DNA of 64,000 nucleotides from Anaerolineales bacterium UBA2317. GTDB lineage: Bacteria; Chloroflexota; Anaerolineae; Anaerolineales; Villigracilaceae. This document shows positions 1 through 8,373 of the stretch, piece after piece (the stretch's first letter is position 1; every line of letters begins with the position of its first letter). The stretch lies in the NCBI GenBank assembly GCA_002345215.1, contig DDVH01000022.1, positions 198,915-262,914 on the forward strand. The letters are read 5' to 3'. A program made the translations under genes and the position numbers. Under the pieces are notes generated by a model that saw only the letters and a program-made list of their open reading frames with translations, was not told the origin of the DNA and did not search any database.

Positions 1-2
1 AT

Positions 3-47
3 GGTTTGAAGATATTTAGTGAGTCCTTGAAAGAAGTGATTAAGTAA
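3..47 (+). CDS. possible C-terminal end of a gene cut by the window edge
   Basis: One plus-strand frame is open from base 3 and stops with TAA at 45-47, giving a tail that reads GLKIFSESLKEVIK. The stop lies directly before a perfect hairpin, which is where a convergent gene would be expected to end. Fourteen residues are too few to assign a family, and the frame could be open by chance. Confidence 0.25.
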   Translation, partial: GLKIFSESLKEVIK

Positions 48-84
48 AAAAGTAGAGACACGGCGTCGCCGTGTCTCTACTTTT
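48..84. terminator. perfect 18-bp palindromic hairpin, bidirectional terminator / repeat element
   Basis: Two perfect 18-base arms (48-65 and 67-84) surround one unpaired T. The arms begin AAAAGTAGAGACAC and end in the complementary run, so both strands carry a GC-rich stem followed by T residues. It lies between a possible plus gene ending at 47 and the minus AAA ATPase ending at 87, so it can terminate both. The GTAGAGACAC core recurs at 2653-2689, which suggests a dispersed repeat. Confidence 0.8.
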
Positions 85-86
85 AA

Positions 87-1184
87 TTAGGAAAACCCAA
101 TCGCCTTCTTCTCTGCATCCTTAAAATCTTTTTTATCTGCCCCGAAAATATCTGCTAGTGTCATACTACCTGTTACATTTTCAAAGCCCATTTTTGTAGC
201 GAGTGCTTTCGTCTTTTCAGCAGATAAAGCTGTGAATTTATACTTGGCAATCATTCTGCCTTTTCGTAATAAAGCCTTGTCAATTCTTTCAATATTCGTA
301 TTGAAAGTACAAATGATTTTGATGTTGAGATAATCACTGAACAGACCATCAGTCAACTGCAAAATAGTGGATACAACTGAGTCGTTTGAAGAACTTTCGC
401 GTGAAATCACAACTTTTTCCGCATCTTCAATCAACAAAATGGAATTTTTATTTTGCAAAAGAAAAAATACAAACGAAGGATTTAACAAATCTCGCACGAA
501 ATCATTTTGAATAAAGATAAACTGTTTGTCGGTGTGTTTGCAAATCAAGTGTTTGATATAAGTTGTCTTTCCTGTACCAGGCTCACCATGTAAAAGAATC
601 ATCCCTGATTCATTCTTTTGCAAAGATTGTGAAATAATTTGGTCTACTTCTACAAAATCATCATTGTACAATTCGTTAATATCCACTGATTCAAAGTCAA
701 TCGTATCAATGTCATAGGTATAAAACCTACCTTCACTTGAGACTAGAACTTTAAAGCCAGGCTTTTTCTCACTGCCATATTTGGCACGTAGACTGTGATT
801 GACTTCTAAAATCCATTTTTCAGTTTCAAGGTCGTGTAAATTGTATAAAAAATGAATCTGAATAAAATTACGTTGTGCCAAAAAATGAATCAACATCTGA
901 TGCGATTCACTCTTGAACACATATTCATATACAAAATCTTCCGAAGGTTGCGCGTCTTTAGAATTTTCAGTCCGCCAGTTTTTTAACACAGGCTCAAAAG
1001 CATATTTGTCGAGTTCAAGTTCTTCTAAAATTTTGGCAACTTTTTCTTTGGTGCCGTCTTCTTGCAAGTGAATCTTGATTGTGGAAGGAATCAAATCAAA
1101 ACATTTAGCATAATATGGAAACAACTTAAAATTCGTATTCGGTCCGATTGAATCAAGCAATTCAGCAAGCGAAAATTCATTCAT
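87..1184 (-). CDS. AAA-family ATPase
   Basis: This is a 365-residue ATPase of the AAA type. Residues 1-185 form an N-terminal region I do not recognise. The ATPase core follows: Walker A GEPGTGKTT at about 200-208, Walker B ILLIED at about 249-254, sensor-1-like CTFNTN near 292-297, and an arginine-finger-like LLRKGR near 305-310. The layout resembles the BCS1-like single-domain AAA ATPases found scattered in bacteria, whose substrates are mostly unknown. No signal peptide or membrane segment is visible, so it is probably cytoplasmic. The start is supported by a CGGAGAAA Shine-Dalgarno-like sequence upstream. It stands alone, divergent from the aminotransferase at 1294. The family call is firm; the function is unknown. 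Confidence 0.85.
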   Translation of the reverse strand: MNEFSLAELLDSIGPNTNFKLFPYYAKCFDLIPSTIKIHLQEDGTKEKVAKILEELELDKYAFEPVLKNWRTENSKDAQPSEDFVYEYVFKSESHQMLIHFLAQRNFIQIHFLYNLHDLETEKWILEVNHSLRAKYGSEKKPGFKVLVSSEGRFYTYDIDTIDFESVDINELYNDDFVEVDQIISQSLQKNESGMILLHGEPGTGKTTYIKHLICKHTDKQFIFIQNDFVRDLLNPSFVFFLLQNKNSILLIEDAEKVVISRESSSNDSVVSTILQLTDGLFSDYLNIKIICTFNTNIERIDKALLRKGRMIAKYKFTALSAEKTKALATKMGFENVTGSMTLADIFGADKKDFKDAEKKAIGFS

Positions 1185-1293
1185 ATTTGGTTTCTCCGCA
1201 GGTAACGAGCAAAATCACTTTATATCCCATAGCATTAATGGATAATATACAACTCTTCACATACTTTGGCAACCCCACCTTAAGGATGACAAC

Positions 1294-2649
1294 ATGGCAA
1301 ACCTCTTAGACCGCACAAAATTAAAATCGCTACTTGAAAAAGAGGAACAACTCTTTCATAAAACTCACCCTAAATCTTACGAACTCTATCAACGCGCCAG
1401 AAAATCTTTGCATGGCGGTGTTCCCATGTTGTGGATGATTCGCTGGGCAGGAACATTTCCAGTCTTCGTCAAAGAGGCGAAAGGTGCACACTTCACCGAT
1501 GTAGATGGAAATTCATACATTGATTTTTGTCTCGGTGATACTGGCGCAATGACGGGTCATTCACCTGATGCAACAATAAAAGCAATCAATGAGCAAATTG
1601 AAAAAGGCATCACGCTTATGCTTCCGTATGAAGATGTGATTTGGGTGGGTGAGGAATTGCAACGTCGCTTCAAACTTCCATATTGGCAATTTGCTTTAAC
1701 TGCAACAGATGCGAATCGATTTGCATTGCGCATGGCACGCCTCATCACTGAACGCCAAAAAATTTTAGTATTCAATTATTGTTATCACGGTTCAGTCGAT
1801 GAGACTTTTATTACGCTTGATGAAGAAGGCACGCCTATGTCTCGCCCCAACAACATGGGTCCGCAAGTGAATCCGTTGCACACTACAAAAGTAATCGAGT
1901 TCAATGATATTGGCGCGCTTGAAACTGTATTATCTGCGCGTGATGTCGCAGCAGTACTTGCCGAACCTGTGATGACCAACATCGGAATCATTCATCCGCA
2001 AAAAGGTTATCACGATGCGCTTCGTGAGATGACTCGCAAATACGGAACGTATTTAATTATTGATGAGACTCACACAATTTGTACATCACCAGGTGGATAC
2101 ACCGCCTCATTCGACCTTCAACCTGATTTCTTAACCCTCGGCAAACCCCTCGCCTCAGGCGTTCCCGCCGCCGTTTATGGATTCACTGAAGAAATATCTC
2201 AAGCCTTTGCTAAGAAGTTAAATGTAGATGATGCTGATGTCGGTGGAATTGGTGGCACATTGGCTGGCAATGCTTTATCAATCGCCGCTATGAAAGCCAC
2301 TTTACAAAATGTCTTAACAGAAGATTTTTATACAAAAGCAATTGCTTTACAAGAACAATTCACTGCTGGAGTTGAATCTGTTATTAAGGAATTTGAACTT
2401 CCATGGATTGTGAAACAATTAGGAAACCGCTCTGAATATTGGTTCAGACCTACTCCACCAAAAAACGGAGGCGAAGCCCACGCCGCCATTGATCATGAAC
2501 TTGACCGATATATGCATCTCTTCATGCTAAATCGCGGTATTTTGATGACTCCCTTTCACAACATGGCATTAATCTCACCTGAAATTTCACAAGAAGATGT
2601 AGATTATCACACGAAGATTTTCAGAGAAGCCGTGCAAAGTTTGGTTTAA
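1294..2649 (+). CDS. class III pyridoxal-phosphate aminotransferase (glutamate-1-semialdehyde-aminomutase-like)
   Basis: The 451-residue protein has the class III (fold type I) aminotransferase layout. It has a glycine-rich phosphate-binding area around SYIDFCLGDTGAMTGH, the PLP-contacting aspartate in LIIDETHTICTSPGG, and the Schiff-base lysine in LTLGKPLASGVPAAVYGF. Length and overall pattern resemble glutamate-1-semialdehyde 2,1-aminomutase (HemL, usually about 430 residues). The motif after the aspartate (ETHT rather than EVMTGFR) departs from true HemL, so an omega-amino-acid or amino-sugar transaminase is more likely. The ATG follows an AAGGATGA ribosome-binding site. No other haem genes are nearby, and the substrate is not determined. 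Confidence 0.85.
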   Translation: MANLLDRTKLKSLLEKEEQLFHKTHPKSYELYQRARKSLHGGVPMLWMIRWAGTFPVFVKEAKGAHFTDVDGNSYIDFCLGDTGAMTGHSPDATIKAINEQIEKGITLMLPYEDVIWVGEELQRRFKLPYWQFALTATDANRFALRMARLITERQKILVFNYCYHGSVDETFITLDEEGTPMSRPNNMGPQVNPLHTTKVIEFNDIGALETVLSARDVAAVLAEPVMTNIGIIHPQKGYHDALREMTRKYGTYLIIDETHTICTSPGGYTASFDLQPDFLTLGKPLASGVPAAVYGFTEEISQAFAKKLNVDDADVGGIGGTLAGNALSIAAMKATLQNVLTEDFYTKAIALQEQFTAGVESVIKEFELPWIVKQLGNRSEYWFRPTPPKNGGEAHAAIDHELDRYMHLFMLNRGILMTPFHNMALISPEISQEDVDYHTKIFREAVQSLV

Positions 2650-2652
2650 AAA

Positions 2653-2689
2653 GTAGAGACACAGCGAGTCAACTTTGCTGTGTCTCTAC
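2653..2689. repeat. 13-bp-arm hairpin of the GTAGAGACAC repeat family
   Basis: Arms GTAGAGACACAGC and its complement (2653-2665 and 2677-2689) enclose an 11-base loop. It lies between the convergent aminotransferase (ends 2649) and the CPBP gene (ends 2697). Its core matches the hairpin at 48-84, but the right-hand flank has no T tract for plus-strand termination, so it may be a dispersed repeat that doubles as a weak terminator. Confidence 0.65.
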
Positions 2690-2696
2690 AAATAAA

Positions 2697-3536
2697 TTAT
2701 TGAGAAATTTTCATTCGATGTTTGTATAACATCCAACCTACAATTCCGAATATTAATGAAACGAGTAAGCCATCGTTTGTGGGTGAGAAGATAAAGGCTA
2801 AATTGCCATTCGCTTCAATAAATCCATTTATTAGCAAAGGTAAGCTAATTGCATTGAGGACGTTGTGTAATAGAAAAACTGTCCATGTGGATTTGCTGAG
2901 CAGGCGTAACTCACCAAATAAAATCGAAGTGGGAAATTGAACAATGAAACCGAGCACTAGAAACACAGGAATACTGGTTGTAATGGCACTTTCAAACTCA
3001 GCGCGGTCTAAAAAGTAATAGTAGTAAGGTAAATGCCAAGACCACCACAAAACACCTGTAATGAAGTGATTCAAAATCGGATGCATCTTAATTGCTTCAA
3101 AACATGGGGTCAGATAACTTCGCCATGCAAATTCTTCAAAGAAATTTTTTACAAGCGAACCAACGAACATCATGCCTACAATGGAAAGATAGGCAGAAAA
3201 ACCTTGTTCGGAAAATCCGTCGGCTGAGATAATGCCGAAAGCGGCACCCAAGATAAATGTCAAGAATGAAGCGATTGGGTAAATAAAAATTGCTAGCAGA
3301 TAATATTTCCATCCTGTACGGATGTGTAATCCAAAGCCTGCATCTTTCCAACCATCACCTGCAAATGCACGAACAAAAAATCCTGCGAATGCTGGTGAAG
3401 TGAGCCAAACCAATGCGCCCAAACTTTGTAATGGTGGTGATGTGTTGCCTGTGACATTGTTTAACCAAATGCCAAGCCAGCCACCAAAGACTGTGAAGAA
3501 TGCAACGATAGATATGTTGCGAATATTTTTGTTCAT
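2697..3536 (-). CDS. CPBP-family intramembrane metalloprotease
   Basis: This is a 279-residue, mostly hydrophobic protein with about eight membrane segments. The CPBP (CAAX protease and bacteriocin-processing, Abi) signature is visible. Motif 1 is FEEFAWRSYL, with the paired glutamates and the downstream arginine. Motif 2 is WWSWHLPYYY with the metal-binding histidine, and a later helix carries LLHNVLNA with another histidine. Bacterial members cleave membrane substrates or confer bacteriocin immunity; the substrate here is unknown. It overlaps the upstream PadR gene by four bases (ATGA), so the two are translationally coupled and controlled by the operator at 4112-4143. Confidence 0.85.
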   Translation of the reverse strand: MNKNIRNISIVAFFTVFGGWLGIWLNNVTGNTSPPLQSLGALVWLTSPAFAGFFVRAFAGDGWKDAGFGLHIRTGWKYYLLAIFIYPIASFLTFILGAAFGIISADGFSEQGFSAYLSIVGMMFVGSLVKNFFEEFAWRSYLTPCFEAIKMHPILNHFITGVLWWSWHLPYYYYFLDRAEFESAITTSIPVFLVLGFIVQFPTSILFGELRLLSKSTWTVFLLHNVLNAISLPLLINGFIEANGNLAFIFSPTNDGLLVSLIFGIVGWMLYKHRMKISQ

Positions 3537-4102
3537 GAGTTTCCTATATTGATTTTATATTTTTTGTTTTTGATTCTTGCAATGGCAGACTCTAACCATT
3601 CAGCAATTGATTGTGTATTTATGTAGCCCGCTTCTAATGTAAGAATGCTAAAAAAGATAGCGCGTTTATCTTCAATACTTGGTGGTGTATTTTGAATCAT
3701 TTGATAAACAGTTTCGTAAACCGCTAATCGTTCTTCTGTTTCTTTTAGTTTTTGATTGAATAGGTTAAGCACTTCTTCATCCGTAAGCAAACCGCTGAAA
3801 TACACTTGAATTAAAAACGGCTCACGCTCATCTCGTTCGGGGAGGGGAGATGTTAACCATTGATGTAATTCAGACCGCCCAGCTTTGGTGATGCTATAAA
3901 TTTTCATGTCCAATCGTTCATCACGTTCTACAATTTCTTTTTTTACGAATCCTTGCTCATCTAATTCTGCAAGTGTTCTATAAATTTGGCTTTGATTGGC
4001 GGGCCAAAAATGTTGCACAGAATTATCAAAAGCTTTTTTTAGGTCGTATCCTGAAAATGGTGCAAATGAAAGAAACCCAAGAATGGCATGTTTAAGTGAC
4101 AT
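3533..4102 (-). CDS. PadR-family transcriptional repressor
   Basis: The 189-residue protein starts MSLKHAILGFLSFAPFSGYD, the typical opening of a PadR winged-helix domain. The recognition region follows around SQIYRTLAELDEQGFV. Residues from about 90 onward form the helical C-terminal (Vir_act_alpha_C-like) dimerisation domain, with the characteristic KLKETEERLAVYE stretch. PadR proteins are small-molecule- or stress-responsive repressors. The gene has an AAGGAAAA ribosome-binding site. It is preceded by a consensus promoter whose -10 box lies inside a near-perfect palindrome, so it probably represses itself and the overlapping CPBP protease gene. The inducer is unknown. Confidence 0.9.
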   Translation of the reverse strand: MSLKHAILGFLSFAPFSGYDLKKAFDNSVQHFWPANQSQIYRTLAELDEQGFVKKEIVERDERLDMKIYSITKAGRSELHQWLTSPLPERDEREPFLIQVYFSGLLTDEEVLNLFNQKLKETEERLAVYETVYQMIQNTPPSIEDKRAIFFSILTLEAGYINTQSIAEWLESAIARIKNKKYKINIGNS

Positions 4103-4111
4103 TTTATTTTC

Positions 4112-4158
4112 CTTATACTATAGTACTAGTATTATAGTATAAGGTTTATAGTTGTCAA
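4112..4158 (-). promoter_or_regulatory. consensus promoter with overlapping PadR operator
   Basis: On the minus strand a perfect -35 TTGACA (4153-4158) and a perfect -10 TATAAT (4131-4136) are separated by 16 bases. An inverted repeat with 14-base arms and one mismatch spans 4112-4143, covering the -10 box and the expected start of transcription. It ends 10 bases before the padR start codon. A repressor bound there would block RNA polymerase, as expected for PadR autoregulation. Confidence 0.8.
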
Positions 4159-4164
4159 GACGGT

Positions 4165-4190
4165 AAAAAACCTGATTTCTCAGGTTTTTT
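4165..4190 (-). terminator. hairpin terminator of the histidine kinase gene
   Basis: AAAAAACCTG and CAGGTTTTTT form a perfect 10-base-arm hairpin around a six-base loop, with a T tract on the minus strand. The kinase stop codon (4189-4191) overlaps its edge. It separates the kinase transcript from the PadR promoter just beyond. Confidence 0.8.
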
Positions 4191-6000
4191 AGGAGCTTTT
4201 TGAAAGGGTGAAATAAAATGTAGAGCCTTTGCCTTCTTCTGATTCCACCCAAATTTTGCCGCCATGCACTTCGATGATTCGTTTTACTAACGCCAAGCCG
4301 ATGCCTGTGCCTTCAGAGTCGCTGTCTAATTTATCAAACAGACCAAAAATTCTTTCGTGAAATTCTTTTCTGATACCAATGCCGTTATCCTTTACAAAGT
4401 ACACATCAGTATTTTCTTGCTTTTCGATTCCGATTTCAATTTCTGGGCTTTTTTGTTTGCCCATAAATTTAATAGCATTATCTACTAAGTTTTGAACAAC
4501 TTCAATCATGCGTTCTTTATCCACATGCACACTTCCTGGATTATCGGCAATTTTTATTTTTACATTCTTAACTTGAATTTGATTTTGTACTCGTTCTAAC
4601 GCATCTTGGATAATGGTAGCAAACGGCACTTCTTCGGCTTTCTTCATCACTCTGCCAACGCGTGAAAGTTCTAATAGTTCATTCAGCAGGCGGTGCATTT
4701 TTTCTGTGGCTTCTGCAATCCGTTGTGTATCTTGTAAAAGGCGCTGATAATTTCCTGATTTGGCATCTTTTTCAATGTACCCCAAATATCCACGAATTGT
4801 AATCAAAGGGGCTTTTAAATCATGTGAAGCAGTGTAGGTAAAACGTTCTAATTCTTCATTTTTTCTTTCTAATTGATTAACTAGCTTTTCCTGTATGTTT
4901 AATTCTTGCTGGACTGATTCTTGTAAGCGAGCATTATCAATTGCTACTGCTAAATTTGCGGCGATAGTTTCTAGTAAACGCACATCATTTTCAGAAAAGG
5001 CATGCTCTCGTTCTGTATTGTCAATTGCAATTACCCCAATTGCACGTTCTTGAATCATCAATGGCACCGCGATAGATGATTTTGCCATTTTGCTGTTTCT
5101 ATAAATGGCATTGTATTTAAGAGATTCATTTAACCAATTTTCACTTATCACCAAAGGTTTTTTCATTTCCATTACCTTGCTAGTCAAGCCTCTGCCATAT
5201 TGAAGGGGGACATCGGGCATTCGTATTCCATTATCCACGTCATAAGGAAAATGGATTAGATTGGTCTGTGGGTTGTGGATAGCAATGAAAATACTAGAAG
5301 CATTGAACGCCTCTCGAATATGATTGCCTGTTTCTTCTATCAAGTCTGCCAAATTCTTTTTAGCAATAATAATTTCACTAAAATCGCGCACAGTTTCTAA
5401 TTCGATGATACGTTGCTGAAGCTCTTCTTCTGCTTTTTTACGCTCTTGAATTTCCTCATTTGCAATCATAATATTTTTGTTCAAACGGCTGATGATGAGG
5501 TACTGTAATCCACTAATCAGAAAAATCAAAGCAGCGATAATGATGTAGTCTGTAAATGAATTAAAAAATGTAAATTGATTAAACAAAACTTCTTGAGATT
5601 CAAAATACCCAAATAGGAATGTTCCACCAATTAACAAAGCCCCAACAAATAAAGTGCCTCTGGTACCTCCAATTAACCCTCCAAAAATGAGAATGACGAT
5701 AAATCCTAAAATCGAGGTATCCCGAATACCATTTTTTTGAATCATCACAATTACATTAATAGCTAGCCCACCAAAAAGGGTCAACCAATTTGCAATCAAA
5801 TAATAGCCAAATTGATTTAAGATTAAAGCAACCAAAAACAGCCCGGCTAGCCAAACCATTTCTTTGCGATTTATGTTTACAACGACCAAAATACAAGTAC
5901 AAATTAACCCAGTCATCAAAACAAGGCGGATATTTCTGCGAAACCCCAATGGCTTTTCAGATAATGAGGGGTCGAAAAATTGCTCTAAAAACGACATCAT
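4189..6000 (-). CDS. membrane sensor histidine kinase with GAF domain
   Basis: This is a hybrid-less sensor kinase of about 603 residues. The N-terminal third holds about six hydrophobic segments. A short coiled coil (IQERKKAEEELQQRI) follows, then a GAF domain (about 215-360), a second coiled coil, a HisKA domain with the phospho-acceptor in TASHDLKAPLITIRG, and a HATPase_c domain with N box VDNAIKFM, G1 VKDNGIGI and G2 GTGIGLALVKRI. It probably senses a membrane or small-molecule signal and phosphorylates a response regulator, but no partner regulator is adjacent. The frame stays open to a TTG at 6051, inside the tRNA terminator. The ATG at 6000 (MMSFLEQ) is the more likely start, with ATG 5997 as an alternative. 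Confidence 0.88.
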   Translation of the reverse strand: MMSFLEQFFDPSLSEKPLGFRRNIRLVLMTGLICTCILVVVNINRKEMVWLAGLFLVALILNQFGYYLIANWLTLFGGLAINVIVMIQKNGIRDTSILGFIVILIFGGLIGGTRGTLFVGALLIGGTFLFGYFESQEVLFNQFTFFNSFTDYIIIAALIFLISGLQYLIISRLNKNIMIANEEIQERKKAEEELQQRIIELETVRDFSEIIIAKKNLADLIEETGNHIREAFNASSIFIAIHNPQTNLIHFPYDVDNGIRMPDVPLQYGRGLTSKVMEMKKPLVISENWLNESLKYNAIYRNSKMAKSSIAVPLMIQERAIGVIAIDNTEREHAFSENDVRLLETIAANLAVAIDNARLQESVQQELNIQEKLVNQLERKNEELERFTYTASHDLKAPLITIRGYLGYIEKDAKSGNYQRLLQDTQRIAEATEKMHRLLNELLELSRVGRVMKKAEEVPFATIIQDALERVQNQIQVKNVKIKIADNPGSVHVDKERMIEVVQNLVDNAIKFMGKQKSPEIEIGIEKQENTDVYFVKDNGIGIRKEFHERIFGLFDKLDSDSEGTGIGLALVKRIIEVHGGKIWVESEEGKGSTFYFTLSKSS

Positions 6001-6042
6001 AATAAAACTTAATAATGATTCTACTGTATTTATTAAAAGAAA

Positions 6043-6064
6043 AAAACCCAAAACTTTGGGTTTT
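6043..6064 (-). terminator. terminator of tRNA-Thr
   Basis: Ten-base arms AAAACCCAAA and TTTGGGTTTT form a hairpin two bases after the tRNA 3' end. It is followed on the minus strand by a T-rich run, the form of an intrinsic terminator. Confidence 0.7.
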
Positions 6065-6065
6065 G

Positions 6066-6138
6066 AGCCACCGACGAGAGTCGAACTCGTGACCTAACGA
6101 TTACGAATCGTTTGCTCTACCAGCTGAGCTACGGTGGC
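6066..6138 (-). tRNA. tRNA-Thr (anticodon CGT)
   Basis: The minus strand folds into a full 73-base cloverleaf. The acceptor stem is GCCACCG/CGGTGGC, the D stem GCTC/GAGC, the anticodon stem AACGA/TCGTT with loop TTCGTAA (anticodon CGT, reading ACG), and the T arm ACGAG-TTCGACT-CTCGT. The discriminator base is T and CCA is not encoded. A promoter lies upstream and a terminator directly after it. Confidence 0.95.
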
Positions 6139-6158
6139 AAATTGAGTAGCGAGGCGAG

Positions 6159-6187
6159 ATTATAAAAGAGAACCTTTCATCACGCAA
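6159..6187 (-). promoter_or_regulatory. promoter of tRNA-Thr
   Basis: On the minus strand TTGCGT (6182-6187) and a perfect TATAAT (6159-6164) are 17 bases apart. The expected start is about 14 bases before the mature tRNA 5' end. Confidence 0.7.
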
Positions 6188-6217
6188 GTTTTTGGCTTCA
6201 CGAAGCGTCTAACTTAC

Positions 6218-7462
6218 ATGCGAATTGCAATGCTTTCTTATCATACTTGTCCACTGGCAACTTTGGGCGGCAAAGACACTGGCGGAATGAATGTGTACGT
6301 CCGTGATTTAACAAAAGAACTTGGCAAACTAGGAATTCATGTGGATGTTTTTACACGCTCACAAGATGAACATGTGCCACATGTTTTGCATGATTTAGGA
6401 TTTGGAAATCGCGTGGTGCATATTCAAGCAGGACCCGAAGAGCCAAAAAGCAAAGCAGATATTGCAAAATATATTCCTGAATTTGCAGAGGGGATTAAGC
6501 GATTCGCCGAAGAAAAAGGAATCATCTACGATGCGCTTCATAGCCACTATTGGATGTCTGGTCTGGCCGCGGAGATATTATCCAACGCCTGGGGCGGGAC
6601 TCCGATTGTGCACATGTTCCACACACTTGGAGAAATGAAGAATCGCGTAGCAAGGTCGGAAGAAGAACGTGCAGGCGAAGATAGACTTGAGGGCGAGAGA
6701 CAGGTTCTCCGTCGTGCGAAGCGGATTATCGTAGCCACTATGGCAGAGTTGACTCAGTTGAGATTCCTATACAAGGCCGATGTCACTAAAATGATTATCA
6801 TTCCACCGGGTGTAGATACGAGTCATTTTTATCCGATTCCAAAAGATGAAGCCAAACAGTTTATCGGCTTGAAACCAGAAGATAGAATGATTTTGTTTGT
6901 TGGGCGCATTGAACCTTTGAAAGGTGTAGATACTTTAATTCAAGCCATGTCGCATTTTGATAAAAGTTTGCAGAATAAAGAACACCCTGTGCATTTAGCA
7001 ATTATTGGTGGTGAGCCGAATGTCAGCCCGCATGAAATGTCGGCTGAGATGAAGCGTTTGCAAAAAATGTCTGATGATTTGTGTATGGGTAGTACGATTC
7101 TTTTTCTTGGCAAACGTGCGCAAGATACATTGCCGTATTATTATTCTGCCGCGGAAGTGTTGGTGATGCCATCTTTGTATGAATCGTTTGGCATGGTGGC
7201 ATTAGAAGCGATGGCTTGTGGAACTCCGGTGATTGCATCGGAAGTAGGTGGGTTGGGATATTTGGTACAAAACGGTGTAACAGGTTACACCATCCCAGAT
7301 AGTGACCCGAATATGTTAAGTGAAAAACTTTCTATTCTTTTGAGCGATAAAGAATTACGTAATGAAATGGCATGTCGCGCTGTTGCAGATGCTGGAAATT
7401 ATCAGTGGGGTACTGTGGCAAGTCAGATTGTAGATGTGTATAAAGAAGTTATTAGGTCTTAA
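6218..7462 (+). CDS. GT4-family glycosyltransferase (MshA / sucrose-phosphate-synthase-like)
   Basis: The 414-residue protein has the GT-B fold of GT4 retaining glycosyltransferases. The N-terminal donor-loop sequence GGKDTGGMNVYVRDL is typical of the MshA/sucrose-synthase branch. The C-terminal half has ILFVGRIEPLKGVDTLIQA and the E-x7-E signature in LYESFGMVALEAMACGTP. It probably transfers a sugar from a nucleotide donor to a small acceptor or lipid in the cytoplasm. No mycothiol genes are nearby, so an MshA role is not implied. It stands alone between tRNA-Thr and the minus-strand NYN gene, away from the exopolysaccharide locus. Confidence 0.85.
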   Translation: MRIAMLSYHTCPLATLGGKDTGGMNVYVRDLTKELGKLGIHVDVFTRSQDEHVPHVLHDLGFGNRVVHIQAGPEEPKSKADIAKYIPEFAEGIKRFAEEKGIIYDALHSHYWMSGLAAEILSNAWGGTPIVHMFHTLGEMKNRVARSEEERAGEDRLEGERQVLRRAKRIIVATMAELTQLRFLYKADVTKMIIIPPGVDTSHFYPIPKDEAKQFIGLKPEDRMILFVGRIEPLKGVDTLIQAMSHFDKSLQNKEHPVHLAIIGGEPNVSPHEMSAEMKRLQKMSDDLCMGSTILFLGKRAQDTLPYYYSAAEVLVMPSLYESFGMVALEAMACGTPVIASEVGGLGYLVQNGVTGYTIPDSDPNMLSEKLSILLSDKELRNEMACRAVADAGNYQWGTVASQIVDVYKEVIRS

Positions 7463-7522
7463 TAGGTTGTTGGTCTAAAATCCAATCCTTGATTCCCGAA
7501 TTCCCTAAACCTTACTTTCCCC

Positions 7523-8281
7523 TCACTCCTTCACCTTCACATACAAGATACTTGTCCCATCTAAATTCTGCGTGCGCATCTCAAACTTATCTTTTAGACT
7601 TGTAATCATGCGCGAAAGTTGTTTGTGACCATAAGTGCGTGGGTCGAAGGCAGGGTCGAGTTGGTAGAGCGCGTTTCCCATCCCGGCTAGAGGCGCCCAG
7701 CCATCTTGACCAACCGCCATTTCAAAGGCTTGAGTCAGAATCGGCATGGGGTCAGATTCTTCTCTTTCCTCTTTTTTCTTTCCAGATTTTGCTGAGTGAG
7801 CTTTTTTAGGCTGATTATTTTTTTTCTCGTCAACAAGATTTTCAGTGTAAACAAACACATCACAAGCATTGACAAATGCCTTGGGCGTATTCTTCTTTCC
7901 GATACCCATCACAAAAATCCCCGTCTCGCGAATGCGCGTAGCCAGACGAGTGTAATCACTATCACTCGAAACTAAACAAAAACCATCCACTACATTTGAA
8001 TGCAAAATATCCATTGCATCAATAATCATGGCACTGTCTGTGGCGTTTTTGCCGACCGAATATCGAAATTGCTGAATCGGTTGAAAAGCATGGAAATTCA
8101 AAATATCTTTCCATGAATTCATGCTGTTTGTCGTCCAATCGCCATAAATGCGGCGGACGGTCACTTGTCCGTGCCGACCTGCTTCTACCAGCATTTGCGG
8201 AAGCAAAGAGGCTTGGGCATTGTCGCCGTCAATGAGCATTGCGATTTTGTTTCGAGAGAGGGATTTGATTTCGTCTGCCAT
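7523..8281 (-). CDS. NYN-domain putative ribonuclease with C-terminal LOTUS/OST-HTH domain
   Basis: The product is about 252 residues. Its N-terminal NYN (PIN-like, DUF88/LabA) domain shows the acidic active-site positions in IAMLIDGDNAQ, NATDSAMIIDAMD and VSSDSDYTRLATRI. A Lys/Glu-rich linker (KKAHSAKSGKKKEEREE) leads to a C-terminal domain with DPRTYGHKQLSRMI, typical of LOTUS/OST-HTH RNA-binding modules. NYN-LOTUS proteins are predicted RNA-processing nucleases. The frame extends to an ATG at 8371, but the ATG at 8281 fits the family N-terminus better. A TATAAT box ends just six bases before it, which suggests a leaderless mRNA. The gene is divergent from the MFS gene at 8374. Confidence 0.85.
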   Translation of the reverse strand: MADEIKSLSRNKIAMLIDGDNAQASLLPQMLVEAGRHGQVTVRRIYGDWTTNSMNSWKDILNFHAFQPIQQFRYSVGKNATDSAMIIDAMDILHSNVVDGFCLVSSDSDYTRLATRIRETGIFVMGIGKKNTPKAFVNACDVFVYTENLVDEKKNNQPKKAHSAKSGKKKEEREESDPMPILTQAFEMAVGQDGWAPLAGMGNALYQLDPAFDPRTYGHKQLSRMITSLKDKFEMRTQNLDGTSILYVKVKE

Positions 8282-8287
8282 ATTTTG

Positions 8288-8293
8288 ATTATA
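8288..8293 (-). promoter_or_regulatory. -10 box giving a likely leaderless NYN mRNA
   Basis: A perfect TATAAT, preceded by GG, ends six bases before the ATG at 8281, so transcription would begin at or next to the start codon. No good -35 is visible. Confidence 0.5.
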
Positions 8294-8373
8294 CCTTTTG
8301 TTAGTATCTCGTAACGTCATAAAAGCAAATTCATCGGGTATACTCGTTTTTATTTCATACACGAGGCGCATTT

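Noticed and set aside
1557..1991. Minus-strand frames opposite the aminotransferase
   Set aside because: The aminotransferase has clear motifs throughout this region, and no ribosome-binding site supports the opposite frames.
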